From the NCBI GenBank assembly GCA_905182995.1, contig CAJJDP010000142.1:128684-192683 (forward strand): 64,000 nt of DNA. Reading direction: 5' to 3'. Shown here in pieces: positions 12,563 to 23,193 of this stretch. The notes below the pieces were generated by a model. That model had not been told where the DNA came from, searched no databases, and saw only the letters and a list, made by a program, of their open reading frames with translations. The translations under genes and the position numbers were made by a program. Source of the DNA: Paramecium octaurelia. Taxonomy: Eukaryota > Ciliophora > Oligohymenophorea > Peniculida > Parameciidae. How positions within the stretch are numbered: position 1 is the first letter of the stretch; the number at the start of each line of letters is the position of its first letter.

Positions 12563-15211
12563 TCATCTATAACCAACAAATAAGTTAAATGCTACAACAA
12601 TTAAACCAATTGAATAGTTTCTTAAGAGTATTGAGATGCTTTGATAATCCTAATTTGACTAAGTTATGAATTAATTGATTAGATTGATTAATAACCCATA
12701 TATAATGCCTTCAATTTGTTGTAACACCTGTTTAATAGGTCGAACCATAATGAAGACGTGTTTGCTAAATAATAATCCTATATAGATATCCTAAACAGAT
12801 TGAAAATAGCCATAGTAAGAAGCAACAAGTAGCTCAACAATTAAAATGGAATGCAATTTATATAGTTTCCTCATTGTATGTCTATCAATAATTCTACCCT
12901 GTTTAGTATAGGGACTTCGATGCATTACGTAGGTTTGGACATCCTAATTGCATTGTTTTTAAATCTGATGAGAAAAATGATTCAAAGTGAGATAGAAGAT
13001 GATGAAGGTTGGAATTGGCATTATAAAAATGTCATCAGATAAAATGGCTGAAGAGATTGCAAAGATCATGATGGTTTATGAAGTGCAAGCCAAAGCATAA
13101 GAGTAAGACAGAATGTAAAAATAAACTGCCCTTCCTTAACTGATGCATTCATACATGGATGATATGTAACTATGATCGCTTTGCTCTAGATGATTAAATA
13201 GTTTGATGCATGATCTAGACTCATGAGGTCCAATACTAACATGTGCCATTTCCATAGCTTTGCCATCATTTTCTTCTCCCTTAATGAATATAATTTTGTC
13301 ATAGAGTTTAAGTAAATTTATCAATTGCTCTTTTCTATCAGCATTCCCTCCGATGATAATGTTCTTACTTTTAATTTCCTCATACAACTTTTATTAATCA
13401 ACAATTCCTTAAAATTGGAATTTCTACTTCTGCTATTCTAGCCATTCCAAAGTCTTACTCGACTAAATCCTTTCTAATTTTAAGTGATCCAAAGTTGGAC
13501 ACACTAGTCTTCTGCTTAGAAACATAAATTTGTTTTTCTATTCGAAACTACTACTTAACAAATTCCCTTCTATGTACCTATCATTTACTTCATCCTCTTT
13601 AACAAGATCTGTTTGAATTGCTATTTCTTATGCATCCTCTAATTGCGATTGGGTGAAATATCTAATATTTATTTATGATTTGTTAAACATTGTCACTTTG
13701 TTATCTATTTTGTCAATAATTATTTCATTCACTTACCCCAACCAATACAATGATAAATAATCCTATATATAAATACTTCTTTGTCTGCATTTCTTTATTA
13801 CATAGATCATAAACAAGTTTATCAATTAGAGTAATTAAGATGGTATTGTAATTATTGATAATTATGACAAATACAAAAGAATTTGAGTAATATTAATTAA
13901 ATAAGTATTCCTGAATAGCAATATAATCAGTAAAATAAGTAGACTGATGATGCATTGTATCCCAATTTTGTTCATGAGTGATTCAATCTTAAAAGCAAAA
14001 GGATTATACATAGAATTCTATTTCAAATAAGTTGTTCTTTATTTTTCTGTTTTTGTGTCTTCTAAAAAGGACTACTTGTATTATATGTAATCAGATGATT
14101 TCTACCCAACACTACATACTAATAATTGTCCAGATCCCTTTATTATTTGAGACCCAGCAAAAATGAAATTATCAATCAGACTTATATTAGGCTGCATCTA
14201 TTCATCATGCATAACATGTAAATCTTTTACTTCATCTACGTTTTTAACCTCGTGAGTGTTAAAAAGATTAGGGAATGGTTGCAACACCTCGATTCCATTA
14301 CAATTTGATAGTTTTGTAATTATACCATCACATTATATGAAATCTCCTTGTTTGAAGATCAAAATGTCTCCAACCACCAACTAACTATTATGAATCTATA
14401 TCGAATCGTCTCCATTTCTTAATACGTTACATCTCTTTATTAAATGTTTACTCCTCTCCTTGATATCATTTTAATGCTACACTATCTCCTTATTATACTA
14501 TTATTTTATCACTCCCTTATAAACAACCATTATTACTAACATTATTATGTACAAAGAGTAAATCTACACATTCTCATGGAAATAGATTATTAAGTTTATT
14601 GTTGTTATTATCAATAATAATTAAAACAATCTTTCCTTTTGAAATTATTCAATTATTATTTGTAGTACACTTTTTATTGCTATTTGAGGTTTCTCATTCT
14701 TACCAAAATACTTCTCTCTCATTTTCAGATCGTAATCATTCGTATCATCCAAACCCTACTTAATACAAGTTTTCAAAAAGTTTTATAGACCATAAATACC
14801 TCCCAATTAATTTAATTTCTCAATCTGAATTTTCAATCTTTTCTCCACCAAGTCCTTCTCTTGATCATGTTTTTATAAAGTGCTTTGAGCTTCCTTAATT
14901 ATTTAATTCAGATCAAAGATTTCTAATAATTTATTATATTAAAATCCAAAATAATTATCATCATTTTACTATTATTTATTTCCATCTTTCTTCCACCCTT
15001 TTAGAAGTGTTTTCCATTAACTTTTTGCTTCCAATATCTATTATAATTTATTTGATTCAATTTCTAATATTTCATCTTTTTTTTAATGTTTCTCTAAATC
15101 ATTCTAATTCAAACTCCTAAAGACTTGCATCTCTATCATTTAAGCTCTCTGTTCTGATTCTCTATGATTTTTTAGTAAGGGACTGTGTATTTAATCTAAC
15201 TCATTTTACAT
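12563..15211 (-). CDS. P-type (PMCA-like) ATPase homologue with eroded catalytic motifs
   Basis: The frame is 2649 nt (882 residues), TGA-free and intronless. The layout is that of a plasma-membrane-type calcium ATPase: a region like IEKLNQLGGIYGLQNFLKT, TM1-2, an actuator domain (VLRNGD..., LVVGDILIFKQGDFIQCDG, ...FAGSQIIKGSGQLLVCSVG), TM3-4, a P domain, and a C-terminal membrane domain. Key motifs are changed. The actuator TGES reads MHDEQ. PEGL in TM4 reads PSQL. The phosphorylation loop DKTGTLT reads DKIDNKVT. The hinge TGDGxND reads IKGEENDGKA. The nucleotide-binding domain is reduced to ~110 residues with no KGAPE. ATP-driven transport is unlikely, yet the frame is intact. The start is uncertain: coding-like sequence continues ~90 nt upstream without an ATG. 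Frames on the plus strand here are shadows. Confidence 0.85.
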
Positions 15212-16106
15212 ACTTTCTTAATATATTATATCAAAGTTTTTTAATTAATTTAATAGATAACTAACTAGAGTATGATTGTATAATAATTAGAATGTTGACT
15301 TATCTTAGAATCAACATTCTAATTGCACTTCTAGATGGATCAATCTCTATATGATTTTAAAACTACATTCACACATTACTTGTTATTATTTAGTTTTATA
15401 ACAGTAACATAATATGCAGGTTAATTATGTTGGATAGGAAATAGAATTATTAAAAATAATAAATATAAAAGTGTGTGTCTGATGTAAAGAAATTCTTATT
15501 TCAAGTTTATAAATTTTATTTAAAAACAAAAAATAAATGAATTATTTAGTATGCTTATGTATATAAATATGAAAATAAAATTATAAAATATATGTAAAAA
15601 TACTTGAAAAGAAAGTAATAGAAGCTTTTTTATGGAAAGAGGGAAAATTGTTATATTTTAGTTTTTAAGATAAAATAGTATATCCATAAAGTAAGTAGTA
15701 AGCTTTTGAGGGAATACAAATGCATGATTAATTGAAATTGGATCTTCTGGATCTAATGAGTTTGGTTACTTCAAATAAGTTAGGGGTAAATCACTGGATT
15801 TATTAGAAAGGATATAATTTATTTAGATTTTGAATTCTAGGAAATAAATCAAAGATTTGCTGATTAGAGAATATTAATCAAATTATTATCACATCGCAAA
15901 AATCATTCTAATAAAATGCAATTTATTGAATATGATTAAATATTACAGTAAATTATACACGTTCTATTTTGCTTCATAAATAATATGGTCCCAAGATTTC
16001 GGGCTGAAGCGAAAAAACGTATTTCTTTGGAATGTATGTATATTTGATTTTAGTTATTTAAATTAGCACTGAGTGAAATTTGATTAAAAATATTAAAGAT
16101 AAAAAG
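15212..16106. other. Intergenic region with one weak relic frame
   Basis: About 900 bp of AT-rich DNA. An open stretch at ~15,735-16,060 (plus) reads IEIGSSGSNEFGYFKQVRGK and continues ~100 codons without an initiating ATG, loosely like a kinase glycine loop, but nothing downstream supports a kinase. No gene is supported. Confidence 0.5.
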
Positions 16107-17240
16107 ATGAGTTCATCTGCTGATGTTGCATATATTATGGACAGGGTAGAGTCTGAATTGTATCTCAAATTAGCCGGTTTATCATAAATTCAATTGTCTA
16201 ATAAATATGAGCCATAGGAAATCAGATATGTTTCAATAATAGTTTTCTAGAGATTTATAACAGAAATTAATTCAATATTCCTTTACGCTTACGACTCCAA
16301 CTCTTCTACTATTATTAAGCAACAACAATATGATGTAGGCTAATTTAAATCAGACCCAGATAAGTACCATGAAGCTATTAAATACTTTATTGATTAAATT
16401 CTTGCTATAAGTTATTAAGTTTGCTTGCATTTTAAAAATTATGGTTAAGATTTCGTAGAAGGAAAATTTGAAACAATTCAGTAGGCACTTAAATTATTTG
16501 AATTATTTGAATTGCGTTGTACCGGGAGTAAGATTTTCATCTGGATGAAGAATACAGAAAAAGAAACTTCATAGAATGGTTATTTGACGATTTCATATTC
16601 CAATTAACTAGTGATCCTTAAATATGAGTAGGAGAATTAAGAATTGGAAGAGTATAGGAAATTCACTTTAAATTAATTAAAAAAAGTAGATGATGTCCAC
16701 GAGAAATTTGTTAAGTAATTAGATTAGAACGAGTAACATGTAAAAATGTATAACATATATTCTTTAATAAAAGATGTTACATAAATACATGATATACCAA
16801 ATTCTATCTATTATTTAGCTAGATTACTTGTAAATTTGCCTAAAAATACCTGTTAAGAGACTGATAAAATGATCTTTAATCTCCAACTAATTTAACAAAA
16901 TCAATAACCTAAAAAATACACAAAATTAAAAAATAAAACAATTCAATAAGTGATTTCAACACATTTAGCTCCATTCAAGGATGACAAGAATCTGCATTTC
17001 CCAATGAAAGGCCCGCATTCCCAGAAGTATGTGTAAATTTATTATAATAGATGTAAAGTGTGTTAAAAAAACAAGAATCATAAAGTCCATAAATCAAGCT
17101 TTATTTGTGAAAGCTGTCATAAATACTATAAAATAAATGTAACGCTTTGTACAAATAAATGCTTTAAATAGTTTCATCTCAACCCTGCTTATTATTTAAG
17201 AAGAAGCAGATTTAAAAGTAAAGTAAAAATTGAAGAATGA
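16107..17240 (+). CDS. Protein with piggyBac-type cysteine-rich C-terminal domain
   Basis: A single intronless frame of 1134 nt (377 residues). The last ~70 residues are a zinc-binding Cys/His-rich domain: RCKVCQKNKNHKVHKSSF, then ICESCHKYYKINVTLC, then TNKCFKQFHLNP. This C-x2-C ... C-x2-C ... C-x3-C-F-x2-F-H spacing is that of the cysteine-rich domain at the C-terminus of piggyBac transposases and their domesticated relatives such as PiggyMac. The remaining ~300 residues are helical and polar. I see no DDD catalytic core, and the protein is much shorter than a piggyBac transposase (~600 residues or more). Possible roles are a DNA- or histone-binding partner in programmed genome rearrangement, or an unrelated use of the fold. 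Both are inference. Confidence 0.8.
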
Positions 17241-17259
17241 CTGTATTTCTTTCTATATA

Positions 17260-17960
17260 TTTAATATATATATAAATATATAATATACATTATAATAACA
17301 ATTCACTTAATTTTAAGTTTAATCCATCTCCTTATATTTTTTCCATTTTATAGAAATTGCTCCAAATGCTTCAGCATTCTACTTCGCTTAACTAAAGAAA
17401 TAGTCATTATTTAAAAAAGAATTCAAAATTTCAGCTTTATAATTTTGATTATTTATGAAGGAATCAAAATTATAATTTTCTAATCCTACAGTTGTCTCAC
17501 CTTAAATTTGTTCTTTGCGTTTTCTTCAAATACCAATATTCTGCAATTTTTCATTCTTAGTCTGAATTATTCTTGCGATTCTTTTAGCAACCAAAGATTA
17601 GAACTTTTTTTGTTATAAGCGTACACAAAATCCACTAGTTTCAGGTTTTAACTTGTTCACTGTATATAATAAAAATATGAAAATTATCTCAAATTAAAAA
17701 TTTCCTCTCTATCTTGAAAATTTGAAGGTTTTTTGAGTCTAATTGAGGCTGTTTTCATTAACAAAACATTACTTTTCATATTATTAGAATTGTTTAAAAT
17801 ATCAGAACTTTTTTTTATATAATTTAGCATAATCTTAGTGATATACTTATATATCATTACTAGTTTGAGCATAACCAGAAAGTGACTATATTTTGTGATA
17901 ATAAAAGTCAAAAGAATCTTGGAATTAAGATGTGAGATAATATCATTTCATTTAAATACA
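17260..17960 (-). CDS. Small hypothetical gene, structure unresolved
   Basis: The minus strand carries coding-like sequence in two frames that must be joined by tiny introns. One part reads ...KLKPETSGFCVRLQQKKFQS... and continues LVAKRIARIIQTKNEKLQNI. After a likely ~33-nt intron it reads ETTVGLENYNFDSFINNQNY.... A possible start is MTFIITKYSHFLVM near 17,911, but the exon junctions and the stop (near or into the 3' end of the neighbouring convergent gene) could not be fixed. No domain is recognised. The coordinates are approximate. Confidence 0.4.
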
Positions 17961-18254
17961 GAAGTTATTTTGATTTTTATATGTCGATAAACTATTGATG
18001 CATAGTTGTGTATTAGATCTACTTAGATTAAATATACAGCATAGTATTTCAATTGAATTTCAACACTTCTACACCGAATAATATTTTGACACAACAAAAG
18101 TGTTTGAGTCTACTAATATCATTTAAACGAGTAGAATAAAATGGGGGGAGTAATTTTTGGTTCCTAGGTTGGATATAGAAAGTGATTCATAGTGTAATGA
18201 AGAGTTATTATAAGAATCATAAATATAGTATAATGTTGGCATTTAATTAAATCA

Positions 18255-19369
18255 ATGAGTGATGACGATTCGAATCAAGTTGTTCTTGCGATCACCAAAG
18301 TGGGATGCATGATCACTTTTTTTATGTTAATTCTTATTGTGGGTAGTCTCCCAATAAGACTCAAAGCATTCAAGTCGAACAAGGTACAAGTAAATCATGA
18401 ACAGCTAGAAATTGTTGGCGTACATGGGAGCATTTTCTGGGGGTCTATTTCTGGCAGTAGGTTTGGTTCATTTGTTACCAGAGGCAGCGGAGAATTTTGA
18501 GCAATCTTTTGATGACGATGAGGAACATTTTCCATTTGCATATGCAATATCTATAGCTAGTTTTGCACTGATTCTCTTTATTGAAAAAATAATAACAGAT
18601 CATCATCACGATCACGGACACGATGAGGACCTCCATCATCACGGGAGCAATTCTAAAAATACTTAGATTTAAGATTAGAATCAACTATTTGTGAATGGGA
18701 GTGTAGATGCAGAAGCTTTATTAGAGAAGAAGGGTACTGAGGAGACATTTAAGGATGCTCTCAATACTTAAGTATAAAGATTGTCAATTTCTTTAGTTAA
18801 TTGTAGCAAAGAAAGCCTCATTTGTACAAATGGTGAGAAAATCGATAGCACAAGATCCGAAGAATTCAATTGTTTACCAGGATGTAAATACATGGGCTCC
18901 TTACATCCTATAAATAGCTGTGGGCATCCATGCAGTTTTCGAGGGATTGTCAATAGGCATTCAGGAGGAGGTCTCATTGTGCATAGGGATAGCGGTGGTG
19001 GTTTGTTGTCACAAATGGGTAATAGAGAGGTGTGAAATTATATTTTAGGCTGAAGGGATGACGTTGGGTCTTGCGTTTAGGAAGGCAGGTGTGAATAAGA
19101 CGACTTCAACCTACATGATATTGATCCAGGCTATAATGAACCCGATTGGGATAGGAATCGGATGGATCATGGCAGATAAGGGGCCATTGTATACTGGGAT
19201 ATTTGTATCAATATCAGTGGGGACGTTTATTTACATCTCAACAATGGAGACATTGACGGAGGAGTTTTCGATTTCACAGTACAAATGGGGGAAGTACATA
19301 ATCTTTTTGGTTGCCATAGCATTTGTGTCAAGTTTATGGTTTATAGAGTAAGCAGTTGGTGGAGAATGA
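18255..19369 (+). CDS. ZIP family metal transporter
   Basis: ZIP proteins carry zinc, iron or manganese into the cytosol. Introns of 25 nt (18384-18408), 25 nt (18772-18796) and 30 nt (19019-19048) leave 1035 nt, giving 344 residues with about eight membrane segments. TM1 is VGCMITFFMLILIVGSLPIR. TM2 holds GLFLAVGLVHLLPEA. A cytosolic His-rich loop follows (HHHDHGHDEDLHHH). TM4 has the metal-site motif GIHAVFEGLSIGIQEE and TM5 has CCHKWAEGMTLGLAFRKAG. Those H...E...G and HKWxEG motifs are the signature transport site, so the protein looks functional. The last segments are NPIGIGIGWIM and a C-terminal TM. It lies 89 bp upstream of eRF1. Confidence 0.93.
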
Positions 19370-19458
19370 ATTGCTATACATATTAATAATATAATTAAAT
19401 ATTGTCGTAATTAAATTGGAATATCTGAGCATAATTTATTTGAATAATTTATTTAATT

Positions 19459-20820
19459 ATGGATTAGAAACTCAATGATGCTGAAATAGCACTTGAACAA
19501 TTCAGACTCAAGAAACTCATCAAGACTTTGAGTCAAGAAAGAACTGCTGGCACAAGTGTTGTGTCTGTTTATATCCCTCCAAAAAGAATCATTTCAGATA
19601 TCACTAATAGACTCAATACCCAATATGCAGAAGCAGCATCCATTAAGGACAAAGCAAACAGAATATCTGTGCAAGAAGCTATTTAAGCAGCCATCCTAAG
19701 TATATACATAATCTATTCAAGGACTAAGACCATACAATAAGGCTCCAAATAATGGATTAGTGGTTTTTTGCGGTATTGTCTAATAAGCAGATGGCAAAGG
19801 CGAGAAGAAAATTTCGGTTGTCATTGAACCATACAGACCTTTGGATTTGTCTCTCTATTTTTGTGATCCCCAATTCCACGTGGAGGAACTAAGAGCATTG
19901 CTGAACATTGATCCCCCTTTTGGATTCATCATCATGGATGGTAATGGATCCTTGTTCGCCACAATCCAAGGAAACAGTAAGTAAATTATCAAATCTTTCG
20001 ACGTTGATTTGCCAAAGAAACACAACAAGGGAGGTCAATCTTCAGTCAGATTTGCTCGTCTCCGTATGGAAAAAAGACATAATTACTTGAGAAAGGTGTG
20101 TGAAACAGCCACAACTTGTTTCATTGCTGAGGACAGACCCAATGTGAAGGGTTTGGTTTTGGCAGGCTCAGCTGATTTCAAAAACGATTTAGCTGGAAGT
20201 CAATTCTTTGATAAGAGATTACAGCCATTGATTATATCAGTGGTGGACATCAATTATGGTGGTGAATAGGGATTGAATTAAGCAGTTTAATTGAGTCAAG
20301 AATCCTTGTTGGAAGTCAAATACATCAGAGAAAAGAATCTGGTGGGGTAGTTCTTCGAAAACATCGATAAGGATACTGGTTTGGTGGTGTATGGTGTTTA
20401 GGACACAATGAGGGCTGTTGAGTCATAGACAATCAAAACTCTAATCTGCGTGGACACTCTTTAATATTTACGTTTGGAATGTTAGAGCAAGTAAACTGAA
20501 TGTATGAAATTAAATGTTATTTTTTAGAGAAAGCAATTAAGTATGTGAAAGGAAACGAAGGATATGAACCAGGCACTTTGCTTGAAGAGAAGAATGGGGA
20601 ATAGTTTGTAATTTCGGTGAAGGAGGATTTGGTTGAACATCTATCTGAGAAATTTAAGGATTATGGATTAGATTTTCAATTAATCACAGATCACAGTGTT
20701 GAAGGAAATCAATTTATGAAAGGGTTTAGTGGATTGGGAGGATTCTTACGATTCAAAATGGACATGGATTACTTGGTGTAATAGGAAGATTGGAAGGATG
20801 AAGATGAAGATTTTATTTGA
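19459..20820 (+). CDS. eRF1: Eukaryotic translation termination factor eRF1
   Basis: eRF1 recognises stop codons in the ribosomal A site and triggers peptide release. Introns of 22 nt (19700-19721) and 26 nt (20502-20527) leave 437 residues, the normal length. Domain 1 carries the altered codon-recognition loop: the usual TASNIKS reads EAASIKD near residue 65, while YxCxxxF is kept as YFCDPQF. Domain 2 keeps the catalytic GGQ in [20 protein letters not shown]. Domain 3 contains [20 protein letters not shown] and the acidic C-terminal tail WKDEDEDFI, which contacts eRF3. The changed loop fits a code in which only UGA is a stop, as the rest of the window requires. Confidence 0.97.
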
Positions 20821-20884
20821 TTATCATTGTATTTTGTTAGATAAGTTAAAATATGTATTGAGTGATGCAGGAATTCAATTAATA

Positions 20885-21678
20885 TCAAGTAATTTTCTTG
20901 GGTTTTCTCATTAATTATTCCATTGTCTTTTAAAATTTCTTAAATTCAACAGCATTTCGATTTTATTAGGAATCTCTCCACGAATTGGCAGTGTTGTTAA
21001 ACATCAATAAAGGGGACTTCATTTCTGATTTGGTTGGTGTACTTTATCTGACACTGGTCGAAGGACTTTGAGGTCTGGTGGTGTAGATAAAGGGATTAGA
21101 ATTGTGTATTTTGGGACTGGTGAATTTGGAGGAGAGCAGATGATCCTTGTAGAATTGAAAGGAGGACTCGGTCTTATTCATTAGGATTTTGTTGAGATCC
21201 ATCAAGTTGTTGTATTTAAATTTAGATTCAGGTAAGTAGAGTTTCTTATTCTCTCTTTCCATTTTCTTGATCTCTTCTTAAAGAGTCGATTTGTCCTTCT
21301 TGCAAGAGTCTAATTCGTGTAGTAACTTGGCATTAGTGTCTTGCAAATGCTGAATTTGAGTGGCGAGTTCGGAATTCTTTCGTTGTAACTACTGAACCTG
21401 GGTTTCAAGGTTCTGCTGATGAATTCGATCACAGTTACTTAACATTTGGCAATCTCGTCCATCAATCTTATATTACTAGCCAACATCTATTGGAGGATGA
21501 CTTCATAATTCTGTTCTTCCAAAAATGATTCGCGAATACTCCTTTCAGTCACTGTCTTGCTATTAAGTCTTGCGAATGAGGTAGAAGAATCAACTAGATT
21601 CTATCCAACCAAGAATTTTTGAAAATATTCCGGTTGTGGTACATCACCAAAAGAAGCTCCATTCGATTCTGTATTCAT
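20885..21678 (-). CDS. Coiled-coil protein
   Basis: One 23-nt intron (GTA...GAG, within ~21,450-21,475) reconciles two frames and leaves 771 nt, giving 256 residues. The N-terminus (MNTESNGASFGDVPQPEYF) is polar. The centre is a coiled coil (IHQQNLETQVQQLQRKNSEL, then ATQIQHLQDTNAKLLHELDS). The C-terminus is Ser/Pro/Thr-rich (TTRPQSPSTSVR) with a basic end. The 3' splice site would be GAG, less usual than TAG. No family is recognised. It shares a 29-bp divergent spacer with another coiled-coil gene. Confidence 0.75.
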
Positions 21679-21707
21679 TTATTAAATAACTGAATTTATT
21701 TTTTTGA
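21679..21707. promoter_or_regulatory. 29-bp divergent intergenic spacer
   Basis: Only 29 bp, mostly A and T, separate the start codons of two coiled-coil genes transcribed away from each other. A shared bidirectional promoter is implied, and co-expression would be expected. Confidence 0.4.
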
Positions 21708-22875
21708 ATGAGTGAAATCAATGAATCCCTAATTGAGGCTCCTCTGAAGGCCTTGCTTGAAGATGTAACCAAATCAATCATCATTTAAGGTGTTGTTCTG
21801 TTTGGAAGGCTATCTTGAGGGATAGAATGATTTGAAGATGATCGAACACCAATTGAAAGACTACGATTCATTGGCAGGCCTCGTCAAAATAATTGGCAAT
21901 GTTTTCAAAACACTCATGAAGAAAGTTGATAAAAAAATCACGCAACTCAAACTCAATCTCAATGATAACAGTTCCTATAGGAGTTATCATCCTGAAGAGG
22001 AGTATGAGAAATTAGAGCAAATCATCCAGAAGCACGAAGCTGAAATCAGAGGACACATCAGTGTAAGACTCTCCATACATATTCTAAGATTGAATAACAA
22101 CTCAAGTTGTATAGTGAAACTCTGCAACAAAAAATTGAAGACATGGAAAAACAACACAATCAGACCATTGAGTAAATGCACAAACAAATGCACCTCCTGA
22201 AAAAGGATCTGGGCAAATCCAATGAGAGTTATCGTCTGCTTATCAAAGAAAATGAACAACTAAGAGAATCCGTCGAACATCCTCCTAAAGCCATCATGCA
22301 CACTGAAGGAGAAGTCAACGGAAGAATCAAAGACAAAAAGTACTTTGTCATAAATCTATTAGTTTTGTCATTCAGATCACAGATTAAAGAAGGTTGATTA
22401 TAGCAGCGAGTATCCCACTTCCAGTGTCAATCTGCAATCCCAAAATTCCATGAGACACTCCGCTCCTTTCAAATCCCAGTCTTAACATCACAAATCAGGC
22501 AAACTCAACAATCAGATCCAGCATCGCAATTCCCAAGAATAAGACTTATTTATCAAATATAATCAACTCTTAAAATCACATGCCTAATCAATCACTCAAA
22601 GATCTCAGATTATTTAAGCAAGTCAATACCTACTCAAAGGAGGATTTGCCAATACCAAGAAACAGAGAAGCACACTCAATGTCATATCTGATATTTGCAA
22701 TGCCTAAATGCACAAGTCCTCACAAAGAAATAAGAGCCAGGGAAACAGTGCAAAAGCAGGAAATACAAACTCTTAAAACAACATCAATGCCAGCACTAAA
22801 TCTACTACCTAAAAAATTATACAAGAGACCTCGAAGACGAATGAAGCCATTCAGAGATTACTTAAACTAAAATGA
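21708..22875 (+). CDS. Coiled-coil protein with basic Ser/Gln-rich tail
   Basis: Exons 1-3 are joined by introns of 25 nt (21765-21789) and 26 nt (22063-22088). The first ~190 residues are helical coiled coil (LKMIEHQLKDYDSLAGLVKI, then a segment ending MHLLKKDLGKSNESYRLLIK). The last ~170 residues are Ser/Gln/Asn/Lys-rich and look disordered. A candidate third intron at 22340-22362 (GTA...TAG, 23 nt) does not keep the frame exactly; the continuing frame is off by one, so either the splice differs or there is an indel in the adjacent A-run. No family is recognised. Confidence 0.7.
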
Positions 22876-23193
22876 CTTATGTATTTATATTTATTTATAT
22901 ATTTATACCTATCATAGAATTATACTCAGAAAATCTAATCCAAATCTCCTGCTATTTATTGTCCTTCTCCAAAATCCATAAGCCTAAAATATTATAGCTT
23001 AGACTTAAAGTCTCTTATGATTTTAGGTTGAATCTCAACCATTTGACATATAAAATTAGTATTTCCTGTGGTTACCAATATTTGGAGAGTGGGAGTTTAA
23101 CAAATTCGGTGTACATACGGTTTAGTGATTTCAAAATTACGAAAATTTGTTCCTCACATATTTAATAATATAATAATATAATTTGAAGTAAAA
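22876..23193. other. Intergenic, nothing recognised
   Basis: About 320 bp of AT-rich DNA between the coiled-coil gene and the RecQ gene. It holds the RecQ promoter and leader by position. No open frame or structured element was seen. Confidence 0.6.

Noticed and set aside
12590..13170. Plus-strand reading frames that look like a soluble protein
   Set aside because: They are antisense to the intronless ATPase-like gene, whose minus-strand frame is continuous for 882 codons with recognisable membrane and actuator domains.
15735..16060. A protein kinase gene or relic (glycine-loop-like IEIGSSGSNEFGYFK)
   Set aside because: No catalytic loop, DFG or APE follows, and there is no ATG in frame; the similarity is too short.
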